Notes under the pieces: generated by a model
Databases searched by the model: none
What the model was told of the DNA's origin: nothing
The model's input: the letters and a program-made list of their open reading frames with translations, nothing else
Translations under genes and position numbers: made by a program
In this document: positions 49,366 through 57,990 of the stretch, in pieces
How positions within the stretch are numbered: the first letter of the stretch is position 1
How the letters are laid out: the number at the start of each line of letters is the position of its first letter
NCBI RefSeq assembly: GCF_000194155.1
Contig: NZ_GL877878.1
Span: 1,709,654-1,773,653 of the forward strand
From: Saccharopolyspora spinosa NRRL 18395
GTDB lineage: Bacteria > Actinomycetota > Actinomycetes > Mycobacteriales > Pseudonocardiaceae
DNA: 64,000 nucleotides
Direction: 5' to 3'

Positions 49366-50838
49366 ATGCGCGCCGAGCTGCTCAGCCCGCAGCCAGCACC
49401 GCCTGCTGAACCCGAACTGCCGCCGCTGGCGAAGTGGCCGGTGTTCACCATCGCCGGCCTCGTCGCGGCCGCCCAGCTGGCGTTCAGCCCGTTCGGCGGC
49501 TTCTGGATCGACGAGGCCTACATGCTCGCGGCCGGGAAGCACCACCTGGACTGGGGCTACGTCGACCAGCCGCCGCTGGCACCGCTGATCGCCGCGGCGA
49601 TGGACTGGATCGCACCGGGGTCGATGCCCGTGCTCCGGTTACCCGCGGTGCTCGCGACCGCCGCGCTGGTCGTGCTGACCGCGCTGCTCGCCCGCGAGTT
49701 CGGCGGCGACCGGCGGGCCCAGTCGCTGGCCGCCGGGGCCGGCGCCACCGGCCTGTGGACCGCGATGGTCGGGCACTGGATCACGCCCTACACCTTCGAA
49801 CCGCTGTTGTGGCTGCTGCTCACGTGGACGCTGGTGCGCTGGGTTCGGCTGCGCGATCTGGGCCAACCCGATGATCGACTGCTGCTGCTTTTCGGCGTGC
49901 TGCTCGGCATCAACATGCAGTTGAAGTTCCAGGTAGCGATCCTGTGCGTGGCGCTGCTGATCAGCGTTCTCGTGGTCGGCCCACGGGACGTCCTGAGCCG
50001 GCCGAAGTTCTGGGGCGGCGTCGGCATCGCGGCGGTGATCGCCGCGCCGACGGTGCTCTGGCAGGCGCTGCACGGTTGGCCGCAGCTGCAGATGGCCGCC
50101 GTCGTCGCAGAAGAGTCGCCGATGCTGTCCGGGGGCCGCAGCGGAACCGCCGTGACCTTGGTGCTCTACGCCGGAGTCGCCGGCGCCGCGCTGTTCCTGT
50201 TCGGGCTGTGGCGGCTCGTGCGCAACCCCGAGCTGCGCTCGTACCGGTTCCTCGCCATCACGACCTTGCTGCTGTACGTCTTCTTCGTCGCGACAGCGGC
50301 GCGGCCGTACTACCTGATCGGCCTCTACGGCGTGTCGATCGCCGCCGGGGCTGTGGGGTTCCAGCGGCGCCGGGAGTCCCGGCGAACCCGGTTCGGCTGG
50401 ATGGCTTGGCCGGTGTACGCGCTTTCGGCCGCGGTGGCGGGATACATGCTGTCGGTGTCCTTAATGGTGACGCCGATGTTCGGGGTGCCGACGGCCGATT
50501 CGCTGGCCCGCGACGCCTCTGCCGCCTACGCTGCGCTGCCAACGGAACAGCGGTCGCACACCGCGGTCATGGCCGACAGCTACGTCATCGCCTCGATGCT
50601 CGAAGTCGGTGCGGCGCGACACGAATTGCCGGAGGTCTTCAGCCCGCACCGCGGTTACGGCTATTTCCCGCCGCCAACCGAGCGGATCGAATCCGTGCTC
50701 GTCGTTGGCGACTCGACGGCGCTGCGGCAGCAGTTCGCCGAGGTCCGGCAGGTGGGCACCGGCGAGGTCCCGATCTGGCTCTGCACCGGAAAACGCGGAA
50801 CCTGGGCGGAGATCTGGCCACAGCTCAAGTCCCTTTGA
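49366..50838 (+). CDS. GT39/ArnT-like membrane glycosyltransferase
   Basis: 490 aa. About 10-11 transmembrane helices. The first external loop carries the PMT/ArnT-type acidic pair FGGFWIDEAYMLAAGKHH, followed by a proline-rich YVDQPPLAPLIAA loop, both conserved in lipid-linked sugar transferases. The C-terminal domain (from about 370) is external and ends with a small globular part (RGYGYFPPPTERIESVLVVGD). Uses polyprenyl-phosphate sugars to modify protein, lipid or wall polymer; acceptor unknown. ATG at 49366 after GGGGGAAC. Confidence 0.85.
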   Translation: MRAELLSPQPAPPAEPELPPLAKWPVFTIAGLVAAAQLAFSPFGGFWIDEAYMLAAGKHHLDWGYVDQPPLAPLIAAAMDWIAPGSMPVLRLPAVLATAALVVLTALLAREFGGDRRAQSLAAGAGATGLWTAMVGHWITPYTFEPLLWLLLTWTLVRWVRLRDLGQPDDRLLLLFGVLLGINMQLKFQVAILCVALLISVLVVGPRDVLSRPKFWGGVGIAAVIAAPTVLWQALHGWPQLQMAAVVAEESPMLSGGRSGTAVTLVLYAGVAGAALFLFGLWRLVRNPELRSYRFLAITTLLLYVFFVATAARPYYLIGLYGVSIAAGAVGFQRRRESRRTRFGWMAWPVYALSAAVAGYMLSVSLMVTPMFGVPTADSLARDASAAYAALPTEQRSHTAVMADSYVIASMLEVGAARHELPEVFSPHRGYGYFPPPTERIESVLVVGDSTALRQQFAEVRQVGTGEVPIWLCTGKRGTWAEIWPQLKSL

Positions 50839-50959
50839 GCCGCGACGCCCGACTCGCCGGGCCGGTTGCGCCAGCTGCGCGAATCGCCGAACCTGCCCCG
50901 GGATCGGGACGCGCGCTGCGACAATGCCTTCAGCAATGTGAAACAGAGAGGGGCCGACA

Positions 50960-51475
50960 GTGGCCACCCCGACGAATCCGAACTCCCCGGGGCTGCGGCT
51001 GCGGCCGCCGCGCAACCAGGTCGAGCGCCGCGCCATCGGCTGGTGGACGGTGCAAGCGCTGGTCCTCGTCGTCCCGCTGCTGGTCGCGCTGGCGGTCACG
51101 GCGGTGTTCATCCCACCCGCGAGGTTCTGGCTGGTGCTCGCGCTGGTCGTGGTCGCCGCGCTGGGGGTGCCCTACACGCTGGTGATGCCGCAGTGGCGGT
51201 ACCGCGTGCACCGCTGGGAAACCACCGAGGACGCCGTCTACACCGCAGCGGGCTGGCTGCGCCAGGAATGGCGCATCGCGCCGATGTCGCGGATCCAGAC
51301 GGTGGACACCGTGCGGGGCCCGCTCCAGCAGCTGTTCAACCTGTCCAGCGTCACGGTCACCACCGCATCCGCCGCCGGCCCGCTGACGATCGACGGCCTG
51401 GACCGGGAGGTCGCGGCGGCGCTCGTCGAGCGGTTGACGGCCACCACGCAGGCCACCCCGGGGGATGCCACATGA
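50960..51475 (+). CDS. PH domain membrane protein (YdbS-like)
   Basis: 171 aa, GTG start behind AGAGAGGGG. Two transmembrane helices (VQALVLVVPLLVALAVTAVFI and FWLVLALVVVAALGVPYTLV) followed by a bacterial PH-like (bPH2) domain: WETTEDAVYTAAGWLRQEWRI, PMSRIQTVDTVRGPLQQLF, then SVTVTTASAAGPLTIDGL. Stop overlaps the ATG of the larger partner by 4 bp. B. subtilis YdbS/YdbT homologues protect against membrane-targeting bacteriocins; the role here is inferred. Confidence 0.9.
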   Translation: MATPTNPNSPGLRLRPPRNQVERRAIGWWTVQALVLVVPLLVALAVTAVFIPPARFWLVLALVVVAALGVPYTLVMPQWRYRVHRWETTEDAVYTAAGWLRQEWRIAPMSRIQTVDTVRGPLQQLFNLSSVTVTTASAAGPLTIDGLDREVAAALVERLTATTQATPGDAT

Positions 51476-53019
51476 ACAGCGTCATCGACGGGCAGTGGCG
51501 GCGCCTGGACCCGAAGACCATCGCGGCGGCCGCCACCCTGGTGCTGGCACCGCTGGTGCCGACCGCGGCGGTCATGCTCCTCTCCGCCGCCAAAGCCGCG
51601 ACCTTGCTGATCACCGCGCTGATCTGGGTCGGCATCGCGGTGCTGATCGCCGGGTACACCGCGGCCGAGTGGTGGGTCACCTGGTACCGGATCACCGAGG
51701 AGCGCTTCGAGCTGCGCCACGGCGTGCTGACCCGCAACCACCGCTGGATCCCACGCGAGCGGATCCGCAGCGTGGACCTCACGGCGGATCCGGGCCACCG
51801 GCTGTTCCGGGTCACCACCGTCAAGATCGGCACCGGCGGCCAGCACGAGGGCAACGATCTCAAGCTCGACGCGATCTCCCGCCACCACGCCGAATCCCTG
51901 CGCCAGGAACTGCTGTTCGGCACATCGTCCACTTCGGACACCGTGGCGCACGGCGATCCGGACACCGTGGCGCACGTCGCGGTGGGCACCGCTGCGGCGA
52001 GCGCCGAGGTGGGCGAGGCCGTGCTCGCCCGCCTCAACCCCTCGTGGTTCCGCTACTCCGCGCTGACCTTCTCGTTCGTGCTGATCGTCTGGGGTGCGAT
52101 CGGCTCGGCCGTGGGATCGTTCAGCGAACTGCTGAAGGCCTTCGGCTTCTTCGACTCCCTCGCGCACGCCGTGCTGGTGTCGTCGCTGTGGCTGGTGATC
52201 GCGGCCGGACTCGTCATCGCCCTGGTGGTGGGCGTGCTCGGCGCCATCGCGTTGTCCGTGGAGATGTGGTGGGGCTTCCGGCTGACCCGGGAGCGGGGCG
52301 ACACGCTGCGGGTGAAGCGCGGCCTGCTCACCACCCGGTCGGTCTCGCTGGAGGAACGCCGCCTACGCGGCGTCGAGCTCGCGGAACCGCTGTTACTGCG
52401 CTGGGCCCACGGGGCGCGGCTGCACGCCGTGGCCACCGGGCTGAACCAGAAGCAGGAAGAGCACCAGCCGGACAACAAGACGCTGCTGCCACCGGCTCCC
52501 CGCGAGGAAGCGCAACGGGTGGCTGCCGAGGTCCTGCGGGAGGAAAGGCCGCCCACCGAAGGCGAATTGCGGGGGCATCCCCCGGCCGCGCTGCGGCGGC
52601 GCATCACCTGGGCTCTCGTGGCGGCAGTGCCGTTCATCACGGCGGCCGTGGTGGCCGCGATGATCGGATGGGTGCCGGTAGCCGTGCCCGCGGCAGTGGG
52701 GGTGGTCGCGGTAGCGGTGGCGCTCGGTTTCGCGGTGGACGCCTACCGGAACCTCGGCCACCGGGTCGACGATCGCTACCTGATCGCGCGGTCCGGCACC
52801 GGAATTCGCCGCACGGTCGCCCTGCAGCGCGACGGGATCATCGGCTGGCGCATCACACGGACCGTTTTCCAGCGGCGCTCGAACCTGATGACCATCGGGG
52901 CGACGACGGCCGCCGGGAACAGCATCTACGAGGTACACGACGTCAGCACCGGAGCGGGCCTGGCGATGGCGGAGGAGGCAGTGCCGGAACTGCTCGCGCC
53001 GTTCCTCCAGCGGGGCTGA
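51472..53019 (+). CDS. Multi-PH-domain membrane protein (YdbT-like)
   Basis: 515 aa. Three consecutive units of helical hairpin plus bPH2 domain, at about residues 15-130 (RITEERFELRHGVLTRNHRWI), 190-315 (GDTLRVKRGLLTTRSVSLEER) and 380-510 (DDRYLIARSGTGIRRTVALQRDG, spanning the third unit). It is translationally coupled to the single-domain YdbS-like gene (ATGA overlap), giving the standard two-gene arrangement. Membrane-embedded; partner or ligand unknown. Confidence 0.9.
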   Translation: MNSVIDGQWRRLDPKTIAAAATLVLAPLVPTAAVMLLSAAKAATLLITALIWVGIAVLIAGYTAAEWWVTWYRITEERFELRHGVLTRNHRWIPRERIRSVDLTADPGHRLFRVTTVKIGTGGQHEGNDLKLDAISRHHAESLRQELLFGTSSTSDTVAHGDPDTVAHVAVGTAAASAEVGEAVLARLNPSWFRYSALTFSFVLIVWGAIGSAVGSFSELLKAFGFFDSLAHAVLVSSLWLVIAAGLVIALVVGVLGAIALSVEMWWGFRLTRERGDTLRVKRGLLTTRSVSLEERRLRGVELAEPLLLRWAHGARLHAVATGLNQKQEEHQPDNKTLLPPAPREEAQRVAAEVLREERPPTEGELRGHPPAALRRRITWALVAAVPFITAAVVAAMIGWVPVAVPAAVGVVAVAVALGFAVDAYRNLGHRVDDRYLIARSGTGIRRTVALQRDGIIGWRITRTVFQRRSNLMTIGATTAAGNSIYEVHDVSTGAGLAMAEEAVPELLAPFLQRG

Positions 53020-53042
53020 CCCATCGAGCGGTTCCGGTTGTG

Positions 53043-53075
53043 AGTGGCTCCGCTCCGGTGGTGAGCGGAGCCACT
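53043..53075. terminator. Hairpin terminator
   Basis: 13-bp perfect stem agtggctccgctc / gagcggagccact (53043-53055 / 53063-53075), 7-nt loop, between the convergent PH-domain and DUF397 genes. Confidence 0.88.
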
Positions 53076-53080
53076 GCCCG

Positions 53081-53272
53081 TCAGGAGTCGAAGCTGCCGT
53101 GCTTCAGGCCGCGGACGAACTCGTGCCAGCGTTGCACCGCAACGGTTAGCTGGCCGGCGGCTCGGTTCTTGGTGTCGCGAACCCCGACGCAGTCAGCCCC
53201 GAAGCCGACTTCGACGCACTGGCCCTGCCCCTGGGTCCGGGTGCTGGTGCGCCAGTCGGTGATGTATGCCAT
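53081..53272 (-). CDS. DUF397 protein
   Basis: 63 aa. Typical DUF397 sequence: WRTSTRTQGQGQCVEVGF, VGVRDTKNRAAGQLTV, then WHEFVRGLKHG. Small proteins of this family are encoded next to XRE/DUF5753 regulators in actinomycetes and behave like partner or antitoxin-like proteins in developmental control (WhiJ/BldB-like systems). It follows the XRE stop without a gap. Confidence 0.93.
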   Translation of the reverse strand: MAYITDWRTSTRTQGQGQCVEVGFGADCVGVRDTKNRAAGQLTVAVQRWHEFVRGLKHGSFDS

Positions 53273-54121
53273 CTACAGCTCTCCTATGCGTTGTTGAATG
53301 AGTTGAACGGAACCTTCCGGATCTACCGCATGCGCCCGTAAATGGTCCATCATGATGACGTAGTTCGACAGCTCGATCTCCCTTTCGAGGTAAAGCCCGC
53401 CCACATGGGTTTCCAGATAAACCACATCGGGATCTATGTGATTTGAGTAACGGAGTATGACGAACGGTCCGGCCTGGGCCGGATGGGCGCCCGCGTCCAG
53501 TGGCATCACCTGCACCGTCACGTGCGGCATTTCCATCAACTTAAGCACGTGCTCCAACTGCCGGCGCAGCACCCCGTTGCCCCCGACGCAGCGCCGCAAG
53601 GCCGATTCCCCCACGACCGCCCACAACTCCAGCGGGTTCGGGCCGACGACCCGCTGCTGGCGCTGAATCCGCAGATCGACCCTCCGGGTAACTTCGGAAT
53701 CGTCTGCTCGAATGAGCGTCGCCTTGGTCAACGCATACGCATATTCACGTGTTTGCAGCAATCCCGGAATGGCCTCGGACTCGTACGTGTGAATTGAAGA
53801 CGCTTCGGCTTCCAACCCGACGTAGGTTTCGTACCACTCCGGCAGGACGTCGCTGTAGGAATGCCACCAGCCCCGCTTCCGGGCGTCCCGCACCAGGTTG
53901 ATCAACTGGTCCCGCTCGGCACCGTCCACCCCGTAGAAATCCAGCAAAGCGGAGACGTCGCCGACCGATGGGGACCGCTTCGCGGTTTCGAATCGTCCGA
54001 TTTTCGCTTGCGTGCAACCGAGGTGGGTGGCGGCCTGCTGCTGGGTCACCTCGGCCTGCGCCCGCAGGCGGCGCAACTCGGCGGCAAGGCGACGACGACG
54101 CACCGTGGGACTGACTGTCAT
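53273..54121 (-). CDS. XRE/DUF5753 transcriptional regulator (WhiJ-like)
   Basis: 282 aa. N-terminal XRE helix-turn-helix (LRAQAEVTQQQAATHLGCTQ, then KIGRFETAKRSPSVGDV) and a DUF5753 ligand-binding-like domain (AIPGLLQTREYAYALTKATLI, RRQLEHVLKLMEMPHVTVQVM, PDVVYLETHVGGLYLE). The ATG at 54121 is preferred over one 9 bp upstream because GGAG is then suitably spaced. Pairs with the DUF397 gene directly downstream. Confidence 0.93.
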   Translation of the reverse strand: MTVSPTVRRRRLAAELRRLRAQAEVTQQQAATHLGCTQAKIGRFETAKRSPSVGDVSALLDFYGVDGAERDQLINLVRDARKRGWWHSYSDVLPEWYETYVGLEAEASSIHTYESEAIPGLLQTREYAYALTKATLIRADDSEVTRRVDLRIQRQQRVVGPNPLELWAVVGESALRRCVGGNGVLRRQLEHVLKLMEMPHVTVQVMPLDAGAHPAQAGPFVILRYSNHIDPDVVYLETHVGGLYLEREIELSNYVIMMDHLRAHAVDPEGSVQLIQQRIGEL

Positions 54122-54402
54122 GATCTCCATCCTCCACGGCTCTCCACGTTGCGTCACCACCCCATCACCCGTACAGAAATCGACCACCCAACTATTCCGG
54201 TGAATAGGACGAATGGCTGAAAGCGCACCGCAGAACCCGGTTCACCGGCGGAACGGGTTGCCGGGGGCTCGTTGCGCGCCGCAGTGGACGGTGCTCACGT
54301 TGTGTTGGCGGGCAAGCGAAACCGACGCGTGACAACGCCGGTTCATGGGCAGCGACCAGCCGGCTCACCAGGTTGAGGCGCCGCCAGGCCGCGAACGTCG
54401 GC

Positions 54403-56136
54403 TTACGGCCGCGGGACGTTGCGCAGGTTGCTACGCGCGAGCTGCACCATCTTGCCCACGCCGCCGGAGAGGACCGTGCGGCTGACCGCGAGCGCGAAGC
54501 CTTTCACCTGGTCACCGGTGATCCGCGGCGGGATCGACAGCGCATTGGGGTCGGTCACCACGTCCACAAGCGCCGGCCCCGGGCTGCGCAACGCGTCGGC
54601 CAGGGCATCGCGCACCTCGCCGGGCTTCTCCACCCGCACCGAGTGCATCCCGGCGGCGGCCGCGAGCGCGGCGAAGTCGACGTGGTCGTGGTCGGTGCCG
54701 AAGTCGGGTAGCCCGTCGACCAGCATCTCCAGCTTCACCATGCCCAGCGACGAGTTGTTGAACACCACGACCTTCACCGGCAGCCGATGGGTGCGCAGCG
54801 TCAGCAGGTCGCCGAGCAGCATCGACAGCCCGCCGTCCCCGGACATCGAGATCACCTGGCGCCCCGGCTCGGCGATCTGCGCCCCGATGGCCTGCGGCAA
54901 CGCGTTGGCCATCGAACCGTGCACGAAGGAGCCGAGCACCCGCCGCCGCCCGTTCGGCGTGATGTAGCGGGCCGCCCACACGTTGCACATCCCGGTGTCC
55001 ACTGTGAACACCGCGTCGTCCGCGGCGAGGTCGTCGAGCACGTCCGCGACGTACTCCGGGTGGATCGGCACCTGCGTCTCGACGTTGCGCGTGTAGGCGT
55101 CCACGACGCGCTCCAGCTGGCCGGCGTGCTCGCGCAGCATCCGGTCCAGGAAGGTTCGGTCCGACTTCTGCGGAACGCGCGGCAGGACGGCGCGGATGGT
55201 CTCCCCGACATCACCGTGCACGGCCAGGTCCAGCACCGTGCGTCGCCCGAGGTGGGCGGGCTCGATGTCGACCTGCACGGTGTTGGCCTGCGGCAGGAAG
55301 TTGTCGTAGGGGAAGTCGGTGCCCAGCAGCACGACCAGGTCCGCGCGGTGCATCGCGTCATAGCAGGCGCCGTAGCCGAGCAGGCCGCTCATCCCGACGT
55401 CGAACGGGTTGTCGTACTGGATCCACTCCTTGCCGCGCAGCGCGTGCCCGACCGGAGCGTTCAACCGCCCGGCGAGTTCCATGACTTCCTTGTGCGCCCC
55501 ACGGGTTCCCGCGCCGCAGAAGAACATCGGCCGCTCCGCCCCGGTCAGCTTGTCGGCGAACGCGGCCACCTGGTCCTCGGACGGCACCACCACCGGTGGT
55601 TCGCACTCGACGATCCCGTGGCCGGTGGGACGGACCGCGGGCTTCTGCGCGACGTCACCGGGCAGCACCAGCACGGAAACGCCGCGCCGACCGGCAGCGG
55701 TCTGGATCGCGGTGCGCAGCAGGCGCGGCATCTGCTCGGGCTGCGACAGCAACTCGCAGAAGTGGCTGCACTCGTTGAACAGTTCCTCGGGGTGGGTTTC
55801 CTGGAAGAACCCGGTCCCGATCTGCTCGCACGGGATGTGCGACGCGAGCGCCAGCACCGAAGCCCCGCTGCGGTGCGCGTCGAACAAGCCGTTGATCAGG
55901 TGGAGGTTGCCCGGCCCGCAACTGCCCGCGCACACCGCGAGCCGCCCGGTCATCTGCGCTTCCGCCCCGGCGGCGAACGCCGCGGCCTCCTCGTGGCGCA
56001 CGTGGACCCACTCGATGCCCTCGGTGCGGCGGACCGCATCGACCACCGGGTTGAGGCTGTCCCCGACGATGCCGTAGACCCGCCGGACCCCGGCTTGCAC
56101 GAGCACTTCGATGAACTGGTCGGCGACGGTGGGCAT
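54403..56136 (-). CDS. poxB: Pyruvate oxidase/dehydrogenase-type TPP enzyme (PoxB-like)
   Basis: 577 aa. Thiamine-pyrophosphate enzyme of the PoxB group: N-terminal pyrimidine domain with catalytic Glu (HVRHEEAAAFAAGAEAQM), central FAD/nucleotide domain (MFFCGAGTRGAHKEVMEL, VVLLGTDFPYDNFLP), and TPP pyrophosphate motif (MSGDGGLSMLLGDLLTL...NNSSLGMVKLE). The C-terminal segment (PPRITGDQVKGFALAVSRTVLSG) resembles the lipid-binding tail of quinone-dependent pyruvate oxidase. Converts pyruvate to acetate and CO2, passing electrons to quinone. The ATG has a GGAGG site. Confidence 0.92.
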   Translation of the reverse strand: MPTVADQFIEVLVQAGVRRVYGIVGDSLNPVVDAVRRTEGIEWVHVRHEEAAAFAAGAEAQMTGRLAVCAGSCGPGNLHLINGLFDAHRSGASVLALASHIPCEQIGTGFFQETHPEELFNECSHFCELLSQPEQMPRLLRTAIQTAAGRRGVSVLVLPGDVAQKPAVRPTGHGIVECEPPVVVPSEDQVAAFADKLTGAERPMFFCGAGTRGAHKEVMELAGRLNAPVGHALRGKEWIQYDNPFDVGMSGLLGYGACYDAMHRADLVVLLGTDFPYDNFLPQANTVQVDIEPAHLGRRTVLDLAVHGDVGETIRAVLPRVPQKSDRTFLDRMLREHAGQLERVVDAYTRNVETQVPIHPEYVADVLDDLAADDAVFTVDTGMCNVWAARYITPNGRRRVLGSFVHGSMANALPQAIGAQIAEPGRQVISMSGDGGLSMLLGDLLTLRTHRLPVKVVVFNNSSLGMVKLEMLVDGLPDFGTDHDHVDFAALAAAAGMHSVRVEKPGEVRDALADALRSPGPALVDVVTDPNALSIPPRITGDQVKGFALAVSRTVLSGGVGKMVQLARSNLRNVPRP

Positions 56137-56320
56137 GGTGATCCTCCGGCGGTCGGTGGGGGCACGGCCACTCCTCGTCTACGCGGGGCGGTCACGGCCC
56201 GCAACTCGAAACCCGCGATCACCCTTTCGAGGGACTCCGGTAACGAACCGGGTGAAAAAATCGATCAAGTCCACGCCGGCTTCGCATCGCCGGAATTCCA
56301 ACTACCCGAAGGGAATCGCG

Positions 56321-56488
56321 GTGTCCATCCGCCTATACACCACCTGCGCGCTAGCAGTGACCGCCTCGGCGGTCGCCGGATTGCTCGTCGGCGGATTCAT
56401 CGCGACAACGGACCAAGCCCCCGCCCAACCGCGGATCACCCAGGTCTCCCGACTGATCCCCGCCAGCGGCGAGCTCCAGTCGGAGTGA
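56321..56488 (+). CDS. Small membrane-anchored hypothetical protein
   Basis: 55 aa from GTG with a moderate site (cgaaggga). One hydrophobic helix (YTTCALAVTASAVAGLLVGGFIA) after a basic start, then a short polar tail (QPRITQVSRLIPASGELQSE) likely outside the membrane. No known family. Confidence 0.5.
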   Translation: MSIRLYTTCALAVTASAVAGLLVGGFIATTDQAPAQPRITQVSRLIPASGELQSE

Positions 56489-56541
56489 TCGTCGCTTGAC
56501 CGCCCACGAACGGGTCGGGAGCATCGGCTAGCGTCGGGCGC

Positions 56542-57015
56542 ATGAGCGAACAGAACCGACTCTCGACAGGCGAGAAGGCACCCGAGTTCTCCCTGCGGGA
56601 CGCCGACGGCAAAACCGTGTCGCTGAGCGACTACCGGGGCCGGTCCGTGGTGGTCTACTTCTACCCGGCGGCGAGCACGCCCGGCTGCACCAAGGAGGCC
56701 TGCGACTTCCGCGACAGCCTGGCGGTGCTGGGCGAAGCGGGCTTCGACGTCCTCGGCATCTCCCCGGACAAGCCGGCCAAGCTGGCGAGCTTCCGCGACG
56801 CCGAGGGTCTGACGTTCCCGCTGCTGGCCGACGAGGACAAGTCCGTCATGACGGCGTGGGGCGCGTTCGGCGAGAAGCAGAACTACGGCAAGATCGTGCA
56901 GGGCGTGATCCGGTCCACTTTCGTGGTGGACCCGGAGGGCAAGATCGCCAAGGCCCTGTACAACGTCAAGGCCACCGGCCACGTGGACCGGCTCCGCAAG
57001 GACCTCGGAGTCTGA
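56542..57015 (+). CDS. bcp: Bcp-type thiol peroxidase (peroxiredoxin Q)
   Basis: 157 aa. Reduces peroxides with thioredoxin. Peroxidatic Cys49 in YPAASTPGCTKEACDF and resolving Cys54 five residues later mark the atypical 2-Cys Bcp class. Other motifs: KAPEFSLRDADGKTVSL, GISPDKPAKLASF, and IRSTFVVDPEGKI. Monocistronic, with tail facing the exporter gene. Confidence 0.95.
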   Translation: MSEQNRLSTGEKAPEFSLRDADGKTVSLSDYRGRSVVVYFYPAASTPGCTKEACDFRDSLAVLGEAGFDVLGISPDKPAKLASFRDAEGLTFPLLADEDKSVMTAWGAFGEKQNYGKIVQGVIRSTFVVDPEGKIAKALYNVKATGHVDRLRKDLGV

Positions 57016-57067
57016 CCGAACGGGCACCGACCCGGCCGGTGCCCCTGCCAACCGGACTTCCGCTGCG

Positions 57068-57826
57068 CTAGTCGAGCGTCATGTAGACCGCCACCCCGGC
57101 GGCGATCACGACGACCAGGTAGCGCAGCAGGTTCGACGGCAGCTTCTGGGCGAGCTTGCCGCCGACGAAACCACCCAGCACCGTGGTCGGCACCAGCGTC
57201 AGCACGGCGATCCAGTCGACCGGTGCGATCAGCGCGTAGACGATCAGCGTGACGGCGCTGCCGATCATGCCCAGCCAGCTCTTCAGCGCGTTCAACCGGC
57301 GCATGCTGTCGGTGGCGGCGAGCACCAGGATCGCGATCAGGATGACGCTGCGCGCGCCGCCGAAGTAGCCGCCGTAGATCGAGGCGAGGAAGATCCCGAC
57401 GGTAAGCAGCACGGTGCGGTCCGGAGCGTCGTCGCCGGGCGTGCCCAGCCATTTGCGGATGGTGTTCTGGAACGCCATCAGCACGGCGGACAACCCCACC
57501 AGCACGGGCACGACGGCGTCGAAGACCTTGCCCGGCAGGACCATCAGCAGCACGCAGCCCAGCGCCGATCCGACGGCCGCGGCCACCGTGGTCAACCACA
57601 CCCGCCGCGGCGTTCCGGTGAGGTCCTTGCGCTGGCTGATCGCGGCCCCGACGAATCCGGGGCCCTGCGCTATCGAGTTGGTCACGTTGGCCACCAGCGG
57701 CGACATCCCGGTCGCCAGCAGCGCCGGGAAGACCAGCAGCGAGCCGCCACCGGCCACGGCGTTGATCGCGCCGGACAGGAAGCCGACGACGACTAGCAGC
57801 GCCAGTTCGAGCCAATCTGTGAACAC
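57068..57826 (-). CDS. TauE/SafE-family sulfite exporter-like permease
   Basis: 252 aa, GTG start. Seven to eight transmembrane helices, with the duplicated TauE motif (VVVGFLSGAINAVAGGGSLLVFPAL and FLASIYGGYFGGARSVILIAIL). Family members export sulfite, sulfonates or related anions; substrate not determined here. Divergent from the carotenoid oxygenase. Confidence 0.9.
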   Translation of the reverse strand: MFTDWLELALLVVVGFLSGAINAVAGGGSLLVFPALLATGMSPLVANVTNSIAQGPGFVGAAISQRKDLTGTPRRVWLTTVAAAVGSALGCVLLMVLPGKVFDAVVPVLVGLSAVLMAFQNTIRKWLGTPGDDAPDRTVLLTVGIFLASIYGGYFGGARSVILIAILVLAATDSMRRLNALKSWLGMIGSAVTLIVYALIAPVDWIAVLTLVPTTVLGGFVGGKLAQKLPSNLLRYLVVVIAAGVAVYMTLD

Positions 57827-57934
57827 GAAGTCTGAAGTTAGCTTCTGGAACCGCTCAAATTCACTCCGGGGCGAGCGGCATCACACCGCGCTGGCGCGGT
57901 GACCAGATCCGAGAGGATCATTGCCCCCGATCAG

Positions 57935-57967
57935 TAACGCCGTTATCGTTTTATAACGCCGTTATCG
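57935..57967. promoter_or_regulatory. Twin operators upstream of the carotenoid oxygenase
   Basis: taacgccgttatcg occurs at 57935-57948 and 57954-57967 (19 bp start to start). Each holds a dyad taacg/cgtta. They end 23 bp before the ATG and thus probably overlap the promoter or the start of the transcript, which fits repression by a TetR-like dimer. Confidence 0.85.
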
Positions 57968-57990
57968 AACCTCGCAGGAGGGTGTTCGCC

